A DNA stretch of 64,000 bases from NCBI RefSeq assembly GCF_000745835.1, contig NZ_JQKB01000015.1:1-64000 (forward strand), in the 5' to 3' direction. This stretch comes from Belnapia moabensis DSM 16746. GTDB taxonomy: Bacteria > Pseudomonadota > Alphaproteobacteria > Acetobacterales > Acetobacteraceae. This document shows, piece after piece, positions 25,603 through 35,240 of this stretch (position 1 is its first letter; every line of letters starts with the position of its first letter). Under the pieces are notes generated by a model. That model made no database searches, was not told where the DNA came from, and worked only from the letters and a program-made list of their open reading frames with translations. A program made the translations under genes and the position numbers.

Positions 25603-26679
25603 CTACTGCCGGATGGGCGGGGGTGCGTCGATATTGGTGATGCGGCCCAGCTCCGGGTAGTCCCGCAGCATCGAGACGCCGTTCAGGGGCTTGTTCACGC
25701 CCTGGTGGCAGGTGGTGCAGTTGACCTTCAGCGGATCCTCATGCGGGCCGAGGCGGGCGCGCTGCGGACCGCCCGGCGGGCCGTTGGGGTTGGCCGCCCA
25801 GAGGGGCTGCAAGGGATCGATGAAGTTGTGGTTGATGTCCCGCACCATGCGGATGCCGTGCCAGGCATTGGTCCGCTGGGGGGCGCTCTGGTCCCAGGCG
25901 GAGAAGGCGCGGCTGTTGTGGCAGGTGGTGCAGTTCACCCCGAGGGCCTGGGAGAAGTGCATCATCAGCCCGTAGGTGAACTCGGCATCCTTGATGCCCT
26001 GGCTGTTGCCGGCGGGCAGCGGGTCCGGCGTCTGGACGCGGATGTTGACCGCCTGGTCCAGGTAGCGGCTGAAGGGGTCGTAGGGGAGCGAGCTGTCGCC
26101 CACCACCGGCGAGGCCAGGTTCTGGCCGTTGGAGGAGGCGGAGAAGCCCTCGCCGCGCATCGGGCCGGTATTCTCGGACCAGACGTTCAGCGGGACCGGG
26201 TTGCCGCGGTGGCAGGTGTAGCAGGTGACGCCGGTTTCCAGCACATGCGGCTTCCACTCCGCGTTGATGCGGGCGACCATCTGCAACATGCGGCGGGCGA
26301 CGACCTTGGTGTAGATCTCGTCGGAGGCCATGTTCGCCGGGTTGTGGCAGTAGTTGCAGCCCTGTTCCGGAGAGACCCAGGCCGTCATCGCCGCCATGGT
26401 GCGGGCGAATTCGGCGACACCCAGCTCGCCCAGCACCTGCACGTTCCGATAGGCCTGGCCGGCGCGCGGGCCGACCGAAGGCACGCGCGGGATCATCGGC
26501 GGGAGCTGGTTGGCCGCGGCCAGCGCCGGTTGCAGGCGGGGATTGGCGATGTTGCCGAGGGCGACGCCGCGGAAGCCGGTCTGCACCGTCTCCACCGGCG
26601 GGCGCTCGAAGGTGAAGAGGATGACCGCGAGGCCGAGCAGCCCGGCCAGCACCGCGCCGAGTTTGAGGGAGAAGCTCAT
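25603..26679 (-). CDS. pufC: Photosynthetic reaction-centre tetraheme cytochrome c subunit
   Basis: A 358-residue periplasmic donor to the oxidised special pair. Four heme-binding motifs are present: CNYCH (108-112), CYTCH (153-157), CTTCH (250-254) and CTTCH (321-325), with methionine ligands in the intervening helices (for example MLQMVARINAEW). The N-terminus [20 protein letters not shown] is a membrane anchor. It has no lipobox cysteine, unlike the lipoprotein PufC of Blastochloris, so it is probably held by the helix. The start codon overlaps the pufM stop (ATGA). Confidence 0.97.
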   Translation of the reverse strand: MSFSLKLGAVLAGLLGLAVILFTFERPPVETVQTGFRGVALGNIANPRLQPALAAANQLPPMIPRVPSVGPRAGQAYRNVQVLGELGVAEFARTMAAMTAWVSPEQGCNYCHNPANMASDEIYTKVVARRMLQMVARINAEWKPHVLETGVTCYTCHRGNPVPLNVWSENTGPMRGEGFSASSNGQNLASPVVGDSSLPYDPFSRYLDQAVNIRVQTPDPLPAGNSQGIKDAEFTYGLMMHFSQALGVNCTTCHNSRAFSAWDQSAPQRTNAWHGIRMVRDINHNFIDPLQPLWAANPNGPPGGPQRARLGPHEDPLKVNCTTCHQGVNKPLNGVSMLRDYPELGRITNIDAPPPIRQ

Positions 26680-27647
26680 CACCGTGCTCCCAGCAGGGGG
26701 TCGGGCATGGCGCGGAACACCTCCGGATAAGCGGGGGCGATGCCGTGCTTGACGCCCCAGAGGTACCAGTTGTCGACCACCGTGCCGGTCAGCAGGATGC
26801 CGATGCCGCCCGTCAGCGGGCAGAGCACGGCGAACCACCAGGCCCAGCGGTGGACGCTCTCGAAGGTAGCGTTGAAGCCCATGGTCCAGCGCCAGAAGAT
26901 GGCGCAGCGCTCATGCGCCGTGCCGCGGTCGATCACCTGTTCCACCTCGCGCTCCGCGCCGAAGCGGCCGGCGGCGAGGATGGTCGCGCCGTGCATGGCG
27001 AAGAGCAGCGTCGACCCGTAGAGGAAGACGATCGAGAGCATGTGGAAGGGGTTGTAGAAGAGGTTGCCGTAGCGGAGCGAGAAGGCCGCCGTCCAATCGA
27101 GATGCGGGAAGATGCCGAAGGGAACCGCCTCGGACCAGGAGCCCATCAGCAGCGGACGGATGAAGCCGAGCACCAGGTAGAGCCAGATGGCGGCGGCGAA
27201 GGCCCAGGGCACGTGGCTGCCGAGGCCGAGCTGGCGGGCGCGGCGATAGGTGCGGGCCCACCAGAGCAGGATGGAGACGGTGAGGAACAGGCCGGCGAGC
27301 AGCCACCAGCCGCCTTCCGCCAGCGGCGGGATCTGTAATCCATAGGCCGGCGAGGGCGGCTCCAGCGCCAGCCAGGGCAGCTGGCGGATGAACTGCACCG
27401 GGTCCCAGTTCACCGAGGCCAGCATGTTGAGGCCGATGATCTCGAAGGCGGCGAAGCCGAAGATGAGCGAGATGATGCCAAGCCAGCCGAGATAGATCGG
27501 CCCGACCTGCGCGTCGCCGAGCCAGCCGAGGATGTAGGCGAAATTCGGCTTGCCGTCGCGCGGGCTGCTGCCGCGGGCGAGGGGGACGCCGGCATAGGCC
27601 GGGCCTCGCACCTGCACGCGGGTGAAGATGTTCTGGTATTCGGCCAT
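26679..27647 (-). CDS. pufM: Photosynthetic reaction-centre M subunit
   Basis: A 322-residue, five-helix subunit that binds bacteriochlorophyll, bacteriopheophytin, quinone and the non-heme iron with PufL. Ligand histidines are visible in [34 protein letters not shown] and [20 protein letters not shown]. The N-terminus [20 protein letters not shown] matches the family. Its ATG is 29 nt after the pufL stop and follows AGGAGGAAGATCCCC. Confidence 0.97.
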   Translation of the reverse strand: MAEYQNIFTRVQVRGPAYAGVPLARGSSPRDGKPNFAYILGWLGDAQVGPIYLGWLGIISLIFGFAAFEIIGLNMLASVNWDPVQFIRQLPWLALEPPSPAYGLQIPPLAEGGWWLLAGLFLTVSILLWWARTYRRARQLGLGSHVPWAFAAAIWLYLVLGFIRPLLMGSWSEAVPFGIFPHLDWTAAFSLRYGNLFYNPFHMLSIVFLYGSTLLFAMHGATILAAGRFGAEREVEQVIDRGTAHERCAIFWRWTMGFNATFESVHRWAWWFAVLCPLTGGIGILLTGTVVDNWYLWGVKHGIAPAYPEVFRAMPDPLLGAR

Positions 27648-27675
27648 GGGGATCTTCCTCCTCCTTGCTTCGGGC

Positions 27676-28500
27676 TCAGCTCCAGATCGGCAGGTTGAGC
27701 CACCAGCTCCACCACTGCGGCCAGCCATGGGTCCAGAAGGGCCCGGAGATGACGATGCAGACGGCGCTCCAAAACCCGGCGGAAAGCGCCAGGAAGAGGC
27801 CGAGGCGATGAATCCCGAGCGTGCCGATGGAATAGCCGATGGTGTCGCGGAAGAAGGTGTTCTCGTGCTCGGCGGTCTTCACATCCGTTCCCGGGGCGGG
27901 GTTGATGGCCGAGAGCACCAGCGCGCCGTGCAGCGACAGGGCGAGCGTCGTGGTGAAGAAGAAGGTCACCGCGAGCATGTGCGCCGGGTTGTAGTGGAAG
28001 TGCAGGTACTGGTAGCCGGTGTTCGACACCCAATCGAGGTGGCTGAGGATGCCGTAGGGGAAGCCGTGGCCCCAGGCGCCCATCAGCACCGGGCGGATCA
28101 CCACCAGGGTGAAGTAGGCGAAGATCGCCATGCTGTAGGCGACGGGGATGTGGTAGCCCATGCCGAGCTTGCGTGCGATCTCCGCCTGGCGCAGCGCCCA
28201 GGAGACGAAGGCGCCGAGGGCGCAGACGGTGACGATCTGCCAGATCCCGCCATCCTTCAGCGGCGCGAGGCCGAGGCCGTATTTCAGGTCGGGCGGGGCG
28301 ATGTTGATCGTCCACGGGTTCCAGGTGCCGCCGATGGCGGCGCCGTAGAAGATCATCAGCGTGCCGACGAGGGTGCAGAAGATCGTCGTGACGCCGAAGA
28401 AGCCGACATAGAAGGGCCCGACCCAGAAGTCGAACAGGTCGCCCCCGATCAGGGTGCCTCCGCGGACGCGGTACTTCCTCTCGAAGCTGAGCATCGCCAT
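27676..28500 (-). CDS. pufL: Photosynthetic reaction-centre L subunit
   Basis: A 274-residue subunit ([20 protein letters not shown]) with five membrane helices. Bacteriochlorophyll/iron ligands occur in [38 protein letters not shown] and [13 protein letters not shown]. This is the normal length for a PufL. Its ribosome-binding G-run is in a short palindrome (28509-28520), and a hairpin after pufA lies upstream. Confidence 0.97.
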   Translation of the reverse strand: MAMLSFERKYRVRGGTLIGGDLFDFWVGPFYVGFFGVTTIFCTLVGTLMIFYGAAIGGTWNPWTINIAPPDLKYGLGLAPLKDGGIWQIVTVCALGAFVSWALRQAEIARKLGMGYHIPVAYSMAIFAYFTLVVIRPVLMGAWGHGFPYGILSHLDWVSNTGYQYLHFHYNPAHMLAVTFFFTTTLALSLHGALVLSAINPAPGTDVKTAEHENTFFRDTIGYSIGTLGIHRLGLFLALSAGFWSAVCIVISGPFWTHGWPQWWSWWLNLPIWS

Positions 28501-28508
28501 GATGGTTA

Positions 28509-28520
28509 CCCCGTACGGGG
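28509..28520 (-). promoter_or_regulatory. Palindrome covering the pufL ribosome-binding site
   Basis: CCCCGTACGGGG lies 8 bp before the pufL start codon and includes the only G-run able to act as a Shine-Dalgarno. Folding of the four-base-pair stem would mask it. The effect is probably modest because the stem is short. Confidence 0.35.
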
Positions 28521-28556
28521 AGGCGCTCTGTGCGGGCGGCCTCGTTGCGGCAAGGT

Positions 28557-28591
28557 CGGCGGCGGGCGAGGGCTGGCCTCGTCCGTCGCCG
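28557..28591 (-). promoter_or_regulatory. pufA-pufL intercistronic hairpin
   Basis: A stem of about 12 pairs interrupted by two mismatches (CGGCG, CGG and CGAG against CTCG, CCG and CGCCG) lies 12 bp beyond the pufA stop. In Rhodobacter, hairpins at this place protect the pufBA part of the mRNA from 3' decay and set the LH1 to reaction-centre ratio; the same role is inferred here. Confidence 0.6.
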
Positions 28592-28602
28592 GGGCGGTCG
28601 CG

Positions 28603-28779
28603 CTAGACGACCGAACTGATGGTGTCGGTGATCATCGCCTGCGGGCGGGGACCCTCGATCCAGTTGAAGCGGTTCGTGCTGAGCAGGATGAAGTGGATCA
28701 CCAGCGCGAGCACGAGGAGGAAGGTGAAAAGTCCGACCAGCGCGCGACGCGGATCGAACAGCAGCCAGATGCGCCACAT
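28603..28779 (-). CDS. pufA: Light-harvesting 1 alpha polypeptide
   Basis: A 58-residue single-helix antenna protein, [20 protein letters not shown] followed by [15 protein letters not shown], with the bacteriochlorophyll-ligating histidine in ALVIHF and the tail [12 protein letters not shown]. The MWRIWxxFDPRRxLxG start is diagnostic for LH1 alpha. It is preceded by GGGAGGGCAGAACAC, 16 bp after the pufB stop. Confidence 0.96.
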   Translation of the reverse strand: MWRIWLLFDPRRALVGLFTFLLVLALVIHFILLSTNRFNWIEGPRPQAMITDTISSVV

Positions 28780-28795
28780 GTGTTCTGCCCTCCCC

Positions 28796-29017
28796 TCAGG
28801 TTAGATAGGTTGCGAGCGAGGTCGCGCCGTCGATCATCGACTGCGTGTATCCGCGCGGCCCGGGGAGCCACGGGCGCCATTGCCAGACCAGGAAATGGGC
28901 GACGATGGCGATGACTGTGAAGATGATGAAGGACGTGACGAAGATTCCGTGGAATTCCTTCGCCTCGCTCTCCGTCAGCCCCGTCAGCGAGCCATCTCGC
29001 ATGTCGGTACCGGCCAT
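28796..29017 (-). CDS. pufB: Light-harvesting 1 beta polypeptide
   Basis: A 73-residue antenna protein with the conserved amphipathic front ([20 protein letters not shown]), one membrane helix and the ligand histidine in [20 protein letters not shown]. The WRPWLPGP motif is the LH1 beta hallmark. GGAGG lies 9 nt before the ATG. It is slightly longer than usual owing to a C-terminal extension ([16 protein letters not shown]). No pufQ frame is found in the 136 bp between bchZ and this gene. Confidence 0.96.
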   Translation of the reverse strand: MAGTDMRDGSLTGLTESEAKEFHGIFVTSFIIFTVIAIVAHFLVWQWRPWLPGPRGYTQSMIDGATSLATYLT

Positions 29018-29153
29018 CTCGATTGCCTCCGTGATGGCGGCCTTGCGGCCGTTACCGCGCAACTCCCGCGCGGCTGGGATCGACGCGGCCGGTTGAGCCA
29101 CGCACGACTGGAGGCCGCGCAGCCTCGGCGCGCGGCGGTGGGGCGGGGGCCGG

Positions 29154-30596
29154 TCATGCGACGCGGCCCTCGGCAAGGTCGCGCAGCAGCGCGGCGATGC
29201 GGGATGCGGTGACGGTGGGCTCGGCGGCCTCGCGGGCGTCGCGCTCGGCGCGGTCGCGCAGGCGCTTGGCCGCCGAGATGCGGAGCAGGAAGGGCTCGGT
29301 CTCGAGATGCGCCTCGAGGAGCGACTGCGCCTCGGGCTCCCAGCGCTCGGCGGGGCGGGCGGGCGTCGGCGCGACGCGGTCGAGGTCGGTGCCGAGGGGA
29401 AGGATGTGGAAGAGCGCGTCGAACAGCGCGTTGCAGTATTCCTGGACGAGGTAGGTCGCGCCGGCATAGCCCATGAAGGGCGTGCCGGTGGCGCGGCGGA
29501 TGATGGCGCCGGGGAAGCTCGCCGGGATGTAGGTGCTGCGGGCCTTGGCCTCGGCGGCGTACATGCGCTCGTTGTAGGAGCCGAAGAGGACGAGGTGCGG
29601 CGTCTTGTGGACCGCCGCGCGGACGGCGGCGTTGTCGGTCTTCAGCCCCGGCTGGCGGGCGAAGGAGAAGGCGCAGGGGATGCCCAGCTCCTCCTCGAAG
29701 AGGCGGCGGAGGCCGCGGACATAGGTCTCGGTGGCGACGACGGCGACGCTGGCCGTCGCGAAGAAGTCCTGGGTGACGCTGCGCCAGAGGTCCCAGATCG
29801 GCTTGATCGTGGTGTGCTTCTCGCGCTCGATGAAGGGCTCCGGGTCGAGGCCGGTCAGCTCGCCGAGCTTGCGCAGGAAGTTCGTCGTGGCGAAGAGGCC
29901 GATGGGGGCCATCAGGTAGGGCCGCTCCAGCGTCTCGCAGAGCTTGCGGCCGAATTCGCGGTAGAGGCAGATGTTGACGTCCGCATCGGGCAGGCGGGCG
30001 ATGTCGTCGACATGGCTGCCCAGCGGGAAGGTGAGGTTGATCTCGCAGCCGATGCCTTCGACCAGGCGCCGGATCTCGGCCAGGTCGGAGGGCATGTTGA
30101 AGGTGCCGTAGATCGGGCCGATGAGGTTGACGCGGGGCGGGCTGCCCTCGGCGCGCTTGCGCGGGCGGACCTTTTTGGCGCCGAACTCCGTCCAGAGCCA
30201 GTTGATGGCGCGGTCGGCGGCCTGCCACTGGTCCTCGTCGATGGTGCGCGGAATGAAGCGGCGGAGGTTGCTGCCCTCGGGCGTCACGCCGCCACCAATC
30301 ATCTCGGCGATGCTGCCGGTGACGACGACGGCGGGAAGCTCGACATCGCCCACCTCGGCGGCGCGCTTCATCGGGCCTTCGGTGCCGGTCTGCGAGAGGG
30401 CTTCCTCGTCGAGGCCGGTGACGACCACGGGGAGTTCGTGGGGCGGCAGGGCGTCGGTGTAGTGGAGGACGGCGGTGACGGGCAGGTTCTCGCAGCCGAC
30501 CGGGCCGTCGATCACGGTGCGCAGGCCGCGCACGGCGCTGAAGGCGTAGACGGCGCCCCAGTAGCCGCCGGCGCGGTCGTGGTCGAGGACGAGCAT
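29154..30596 (-). CDS. bchZ: Chlorophyllide a reductase subunit Z
   Basis: A 480-residue nitrogenase-like subunit of chlorophyllide a reductase (BchXYZ), which reduces the C7-C8 bond on the way to bacteriochlorophyll a. It shows [20 protein letters not shown], the cluster-ligand cysteine in [20 protein letters not shown], '[20 protein letters not shown]' and '[19 protein letters not shown]'. Its start lies five bases beyond the bchY stop. It ends the bch part of the superoperon before puf. Confidence 0.96.
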   Translation of the reverse strand: MLVLDHDRAGGYWGAVYAFSAVRGLRTVIDGPVGCENLPVTAVLHYTDALPPHELPVVVTGLDEEALSQTGTEGPMKRAAEVGDVELPAVVVTGSIAEMIGGGVTPEGSNLRRFIPRTIDEDQWQAADRAINWLWTEFGAKKVRPRKRAEGSPPRVNLIGPIYGTFNMPSDLAEIRRLVEGIGCEINLTFPLGSHVDDIARLPDADVNICLYREFGRKLCETLERPYLMAPIGLFATTNFLRKLGELTGLDPEPFIEREKHTTIKPIWDLWRSVTQDFFATASVAVVATETYVRGLRRLFEEELGIPCAFSFARQPGLKTDNAAVRAAVHKTPHLVLFGSYNERMYAAEAKARSTYIPASFPGAIIRRATGTPFMGYAGATYLVQEYCNALFDALFHILPLGTDLDRVAPTPARPAERWEPEAQSLLEAHLETEPFLLRISAAKRLRDRAERDAREAAEPTVTASRIAALLRDLAEGRVA

Positions 30597-30600
30597 CGCG

Positions 30601-32082
30601 CTAGCTCCCCACCGCATCGTCGGACTTGAGCTTGGCGGCGCGCAGCTTGCGCTGGCGGTCGCGGAAGCCAGCGGGCTCCTCCGGCTTGCCGCGGAAGCCG
30701 TAGCCGGCGCGGTCGGGCGTGCCGACGCCCTCGAAGAAGGAGACCATGCGGGAGAAGCGCTCGCGGCCCCGCGTCTGCGCGGCGACGATCGCGGCCATGG
30801 AGGCGGCGCCGGCGGGGCCGAACAAGGGCCGGGCGGAGACCATGTTGGTGAAGTAGAGGGCGGGGATGGCCATCTCCTTCGCCTTCTGCACGAGCGGCGT
30901 GGTGCCGAGGGCGAGGTCGGGCCTCACCTCCGTCATCGCGGCCATGTCCTGCTCGAGGCTGGCGCGGTACTGGACATGGGTGCCGCGGGTGGCGAGCCAG
31001 GCGCGGTCGGCCTCGGACCATTCGGTGCGGGGGCAGGCGGTGCCGACATAGGGCACCTCGGCGCCGGCTTCGATCAGCAGGCGTGCCACGAGGAGTTCGG
31101 AGCCTTCGTAGCCGGAGACGGTGATGCGGGCGCGGATCGGTGCGGCGGCGAGGGCGGCCTGCATTGCCGGAAGAGCACGGGACTTCGCCAGGTCGATGCG
31201 GGATTGCGGCAGGCCGGCGGCGCGGCCGATGCCCTGCAACCAGGCTTCGGTGCCGTCGAGGCCGACGGGGCCGGAACCGACCACGGGGCGGCCGGCGGCG
31301 GCGAATTCGCGGATGCTCGCGGTGTAGAAGGGGTGGGTGGCGGCGGCGACTTCGCAGTCCAGGGCCGCGTAGAGATCGCGCCATTCGCGGGCGGGCGTCT
31401 GCGGCGCGACGGCGAGGCCCATCGGCGCGAGCAGCGCGGCGATGCCCATGGGGTCGGCGGGGAAGAGCTCGCCGATCAGGGCGACGGTCGGCTCGCCCTC
31501 GACCAGGGAGGCGGGGCGGGCGACGGGGCCGGCCTCCGCCTCGTGGCGGGCGTAGCGGAGCATGGCACCGGCGAGGACGTCCTTCGCCTCGGCATGGGTC
31601 GGGACGCCGAAGCCGGGCACGTCGATGCCGATGACGCGGACGCCGTCGATCTGCTTCGGCAGCAGGTCCAATGGCACGCCGGAGGCGGTGGGGACGCAGA
31701 GATTGATGACGATGATGGCATCCAGCTCGTCGGGCTTCGCCGAGGCGTGGACGGCCTCGCGGATGTCCTCGAAGAGCTTGCCGGTGACCAGCGTCTCGGA
31801 GTTGAAGGGCACGTAGCCGACGCTGCGGCGGGCGCCGTAGAAATGGCTGGTGAAGGTGAGGCCGTAGACGCAGCAGGCGCTGCCCGAGAGGATGGTCGCC
31901 ACGCGGCGCATGCGGAGCCCGACGCGGAGAGAGCCGAAGGCGGGGCACATGCTCTGCGGCTGGTCATGCGGGCCGCGGGGATAGTCGGCCATCAGGCGGT
32001 CGAGCGCATCCGACTTGCCGGCGGCGCGGGCGGCGGCCTGCATCGTCTCGCGGCCGCCATGGCAGGATGCGCCCTCGGCCAT
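30601..32082 (-). CDS. bchY: Chlorophyllide a reductase subunit Y
   Basis: A 493-residue catalytic partner of BchZ. Cluster-ligating cysteines lie in '[17 protein letters not shown]' and '[20 protein letters not shown]'. Family blocks '[20 protein letters not shown]' and '[20 protein letters not shown]' are present. The ATG at 32082 ([10 protein letters not shown]) is immediately behind the bchX stop, with no gap suited to an independent promoter, so it is co-transcribed with bchX and bchZ. Confidence 0.96.
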   Translation of the reverse strand: MAEGASCHGGRETMQAAARAAGKSDALDRLMADYPRGPHDQPQSMCPAFGSLRVGLRMRRVATILSGSACCVYGLTFTSHFYGARRSVGYVPFNSETLVTGKLFEDIREAVHASAKPDELDAIIVINLCVPTASGVPLDLLPKQIDGVRVIGIDVPGFGVPTHAEAKDVLAGAMLRYARHEAEAGPVARPASLVEGEPTVALIGELFPADPMGIAALLAPMGLAVAPQTPAREWRDLYAALDCEVAAATHPFYTASIREFAAAGRPVVGSGPVGLDGTEAWLQGIGRAAGLPQSRIDLAKSRALPAMQAALAAAPIRARITVSGYEGSELLVARLLIEAGAEVPYVGTACPRTEWSEADRAWLATRGTHVQYRASLEQDMAAMTEVRPDLALGTTPLVQKAKEMAIPALYFTNMVSARPLFGPAGAASMAAIVAAQTRGRERFSRMVSFFEGVGTPDRAGYGFRGKPEEPAGFRDRQRKLRAAKLKSDDAVGS

Positions 32083-32084
32083 GC

Positions 32085-33104
32085 TCAGCTGCCCTCGTAG
32101 ACGACTTCGAGGGAGGGCTTCTCGACCAGAGCCGAGCCGCACATGTCCTCCATCGTCGCTGGGTTCAGCACCACGCCGCGGCCGACCGCATCGCCCTTGA
32201 AGAGGCCGAGCAGGGTCTCGTGCGTGAGCGGGTTCGGGCGCACGGGCGGGGCCGTCGCCACCTGCTCGGCGAGGGTCTCGAAGACGGAGGCCCAGGGGCT
32301 GCCGGGCATGCCGACGATCTCGTAATTCGCCGATTTGCGGCGGATGTCGTCATCGGCGGGGATGGCCGAGAGGACGGGAATACCGACGGCCTCGGCGAAG
32401 GCCTGGGCCTCGCCGGTGCCGTCATCCTTGTTGATGACCAGGCCTGCGACGCCGACATTGCCGCCGAGGCGGCGGAAGTAGTCCACCGCCGAGCAGACAT
32501 TGTTGGCGACGTAGAGGCTCTGCAGGTCGTTGGAGCCGACGACGATCACCTTCTGGCACATGTCACGTGCGATCGGCAGGCCGAAGCCGCCGCAGACCAC
32601 GTCGCCGAGGAAGTCGAGCAGGACGTAGTCGAAATTCCACTGGTGGAAGCCGAGCTTCTCCAAAAGCTCGAAGCCATGGATGATGCCGCGCCCGCCGCAG
32701 CCGCGGCCGACCTCGGGGCCGCCGAGCTCCATGGCGTAGACGCCGTCGCGCTTGAAGCAAACATCGCCGATGGCGACGGCCTCGCCGGCGAGCTTCTTCT
32801 TCGACGAGGTCTCGATGATGGTGGGGCAGGCGCGGCCGCCGAAGAGCAGGCTCGTCGTGTCGGATTTGGGATCGCAGCCGATGAGCAGGACGCGCTTGCC
32901 TTGCTGCGCCATCATGTAGGAGAGGTTCGCCAGGGTGAAGGACTTGCCGATGCCGCCCTTGCCGTAGATGGCGATGATCTGCGTCTCGCGCTTCACCGGG
33001 CCCGTGTGCGGGGCGTCAGGCTCCTGCGCGGCCTCGGCACGGAGCGCATCCTGCATACTTGCCTGCGGTTGGGCCGAGTTGGGCTTGCCGACGGATGCGT
33101 TCAT
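32085..33104 (-). CDS. bchX: Chlorophyllide a reductase iron protein subunit X
   Basis: A 339-residue NifH-like ATPase that passes electrons to BchYZ. The P-loop YGKGGIGKS (48-55), the switch segment [15 protein letters not shown], and cluster cysteines in [14 protein letters not shown] and '[20 protein letters not shown]' are intact. The N-terminal ~40 residues are a nonconserved, disordered extension typical of BchX. Its ATG overlaps the bchC stop (ATGA). Confidence 0.97.
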   Translation of the reverse strand: MNASVGKPNSAQPQASMQDALRAEAAQEPDAPHTGPVKRETQIIAIYGKGGIGKSFTLANLSYMMAQQGKRVLLIGCDPKSDTTSLLFGGRACPTIIETSSKKKLAGEAVAIGDVCFKRDGVYAMELGGPEVGRGCGGRGIIHGFELLEKLGFHQWNFDYVLLDFLGDVVCGGFGLPIARDMCQKVIVVGSNDLQSLYVANNVCSAVDYFRRLGGNVGVAGLVINKDDGTGEAQAFAEAVGIPVLSAIPADDDIRRKSANYEIVGMPGSPWASVFETLAEQVATAPPVRPNPLTHETLLGLFKGDAVGRGVVLNPATMEDMCGSALVEKPSLEVVYEGS

Positions 33105-34036
33105 GAACACTCGCTCCAATCCAGGACCATCTTGAGGCAGGACGCATCGGTGAAGGCGGTGCGGTAGGCGGAGGCGGCCTGCGGCGCGGCCTCCCGGTGG
33201 GTGATGAGGCCGTCGAGGGAGAGGCGGCCCTCGGCGATTAGCGCGGTGACGGCGGCGAGGTCGGGGGCGCGCCATTCGGCGGCGATGCGGAGGCGGGCCT
33301 CGCGCATGAAGGCGGGCGGGAAGGCGAAGGAGAGCGGGGCGGCGTAGAAGCCGGCCAGGACGATCTCGCCGCCCGGGGCGAGGCGGGCGATCAACGTGTC
33401 GAGCAGGGCGCTGTCGCCGCTGACATCGACGATGCTGCGGTAGTCGCGGCGAGGGTCCTCGGCGGGGTTGAGGACAGGGTAGCCCTCGGCGCCGGCGTGG
33501 CGGGCGGGGTTGCTCTCCCAGACGATGGGCGGGGGCGCGCCGGCGGCGAGGCAGAGGCGGGCCAGGAGGCGGCCGAGGACGCCGTGGCCGATGATCAGCT
33601 CGGGCTGCGTGCCGCCCGCCGTCGCGTGATGGGCGGTGGCGGCGAGGGCCAGCAGGACAGCGTTCTCGCGCAGGGAGCAGGCGACGGGAACGGTCTTCTC
33701 GCCGGCGACGACGAGGCGGCGGGCGGCGCCGCCGAACAGGCCGCGCACCGGGCCGAAGCAGCGGGCGCCGGGGACGAAGACGCGTTGGCCGGGGATGCGG
33801 CCCGACAAGGGACCGGCCTGGGCGATGCGGCCGACCGACTCATAGCCGGGGACCAGCGGGTAGCCCATGCCGGGGAAGCTTGGCATCCGGCCGCTCCAGA
33901 GCAGGCGCTCCGTGCCGGTGCTGATGCCGCTCCATTCGATGTCGACGACGACATCCTCCGCGCCGGGCGGGGTGAGGTCGAGGCGGCGGAGCATCAGCTG
34001 CTCCGGCTCCTGCAGCAGGACTGCCATGGTGTCCAT
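33101..34036 (-). CDS. bchC: 3-hydroxyethyl bacteriochlorophyllide a dehydrogenase
   Basis: A 311-residue zinc-less medium-chain dehydrogenase-like enzyme converting the 3-hydroxyethyl to the 3-acetyl group of bacteriochlorophyllide a. Conserved parts are '[20 protein letters not shown]', '[15 protein letters not shown]' and '[20 protein letters not shown]'. GGGAGGG lies 7 nt before the ATG. It has its own promoter region with two PpsR-type sites located in the 3' end of crtF. Confidence 0.95.
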   Translation of the reverse strand: MDTMAVLLQEPEQLMLRRLDLTPPGAEDVVVDIEWSGISTGTERLLWSGRMPSFPGMGYPLVPGYESVGRIAQAGPLSGRIPGQRVFVPGARCFGPVRGLFGGAARRLVVAGEKTVPVACSLRENAVLLALAATAHHATAGGTQPELIIGHGVLGRLLARLCLAAGAPPPIVWESNPARHAGAEGYPVLNPAEDPRRDYRSIVDVSGDSALLDTLIARLAPGGEIVLAGFYAAPLSFAFPPAFMREARLRIAAEWRAPDLAAVTALIAEGRLSLDGLITHREAAPQAASAYRTAFTDASCLKMVLDWSECS

Positions 34037-34061
34037 CGTCAGCCCTCCCTCTTCTGATTGG

Positions 34062-34105
34062 TGTCAGCTTAGACTGACACTACTTGCTGTCAAGGATTAA
34101 CGACA
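34062..34105 (-). promoter_or_regulatory. bchC promoter with tandem PpsR/CrtJ sites
   Basis: Two perfect matches to the PpsR consensus TGTC-N10-GACA: TGTCAGCTTAGACTGACA (34062-34079) and TGTCAAGGATTAACGACA (34088-34105). They are separated by exactly 8 bp, the spacing known for cooperative binding of CrtJ/PpsR. On the minus strand a perfect -35 hexamer TTGACA (34088-34093) is embedded in the second site, so binding would block RNA polymerase. The distal site overlaps the crtF stop codon. Confidence 0.88.
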
Positions 34106-35235
34106 GCTTCGGCCGTCATCACCCGGACGAGCAGCGGCGTGCGGGTCGGGCGCAGGCGGGGCGCGGTGAAGCCGGCCTGGCGGAGCAGAGCGGACAGCTC
34201 GGCGGGCGTGCGGGCGCGGCCGGTGCCCATGGCGAGGAGGTAGAAGCCGAAATAGGCCTCGCCGATCGGCTCGGCGCCGGGGGTCGCGGCCATCGGCTCG
34301 GCGAGCAGCAGCGTGCCGCCGGGCGGCAGCGCGGCGCGGGCGGCGCGGAGGATGGCGAGGGCGCGGTCGTCGTTATGGTCGTGGATGACGCGGACGAGGC
34401 TGAGGATGTCGGCGCCCCCGGGCAGCGGGTCGGTGGTGATATCGCCGCCGTGCAGCGCGGTGCGGCCGGTCATGCCGGCGGCGGCGAAGCGGGGGCGGGC
34501 GCGCTCGGCGACGGCGGGGAGGTCGAAGAGCATCAGGCGGAGATGCGGGTGGCGCGTGCCGGCGGCGCGGAGGAAGGAGCCGTCGCCTCCCCCCACATCG
34601 AGCAGGCAGCGGTGGCGGCGGAGCGGAACGGCGGCCAGGACCTCCTCCGCGATGATGGGCTGAGAGGCGGCCATCAGGTCGGTATAGGCGGCGACCTGGT
34701 CGGGGCGGAGGGCGGCGGGCGTCGCCGCCTCGGCATAGGGCCAGTAGCCGGAGAGGTGGTTGCCGCCGCGCGGGCGGCGCAGCAGGGCGACTGGATCGGC
34801 GAGGTCGCCGTAGACGAGGGCGTGGTGCTCAACCATCGCGGTGACGCCGGGATTGTCCACCATGGCGGCGCCGAGCGGGCCGAGGCCCCATCGCCCGCCG
34901 CTGCGCCGCGCCAGCAGGCCGAGCGAGGCGGCGGCGGCGAAGAGCCGGGCGGCGGATTCGGGCGGGAGGGCCAGGCGGGCGGCGAGGCGGGACTCGTCCT
35001 CCGGCCCGTTGCGTAGAATCTCGAACAGGCGGAGGCGGACGCAGGCGAGCAGCACTTGTGAATAGACGAAGCCGGCGCAGAGGTCGAAGAGCGCGCGGAC
35101 GCGGCGGCGGGCGACGGGGCGCGTCAGCGGGAAGCGCGTCGCCAGGCTGCGGAAGCGGGGGCTGGCGAGGATGCGGTCATAGGTGTCGCGCGCGCGGTCC
35201 AGCAGGCCGGCGGGGCGGGCCATGGCGCCGGACAT
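34090..35235 (-). CDS. crtF: Hydroxyneurosporene/demethylspheroidene O-methyltransferase
   Basis: A 381-residue SAM-dependent methyltransferase of carotenoid biosynthesis that methylates the C1-hydroxyl. An N-terminal dimerisation region (VYSQVLLACVRLRLFEILRN) precedes the SAM motif LLDVGGGDGSFLRAAGTRHP, 'VRVIHDHNDDRALAILRAAR' and 'LLLAEPMAATPGAEPIGEAY'. The ATG at 35235 lies 5 bases beyond the crtE stop; an ATG four codons later is possible. It is co-transcribed with crtE. Confidence 0.93.
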   Translation of the reverse strand: MSGAMARPAGLLDRARDTYDRILASPRFRSLATRFPLTRPVARRRVRALFDLCAGFVYSQVLLACVRLRLFEILRNGPEDESRLAARLALPPESAARLFAAAASLGLLARRSGGRWGLGPLGAAMVDNPGVTAMVEHHALVYGDLADPVALLRRPRGGNHLSGYWPYAEAATPAALRPDQVAAYTDLMAASQPIIAEEVLAAVPLRRHRCLLDVGGGDGSFLRAAGTRHPHLRLMLFDLPAVAERARPRFAAAGMTGRTALHGGDITTDPLPGGADILSLVRVIHDHNDDRALAILRAARAALPPGGTLLLAEPMAATPGAEPIGEAYFGFYLLAMGTGRARTPAELSALLRQAGFTAPRLRPTRTPLLVRVMTAEAVVNP

Positions 35236-35240
35236 GCGGG

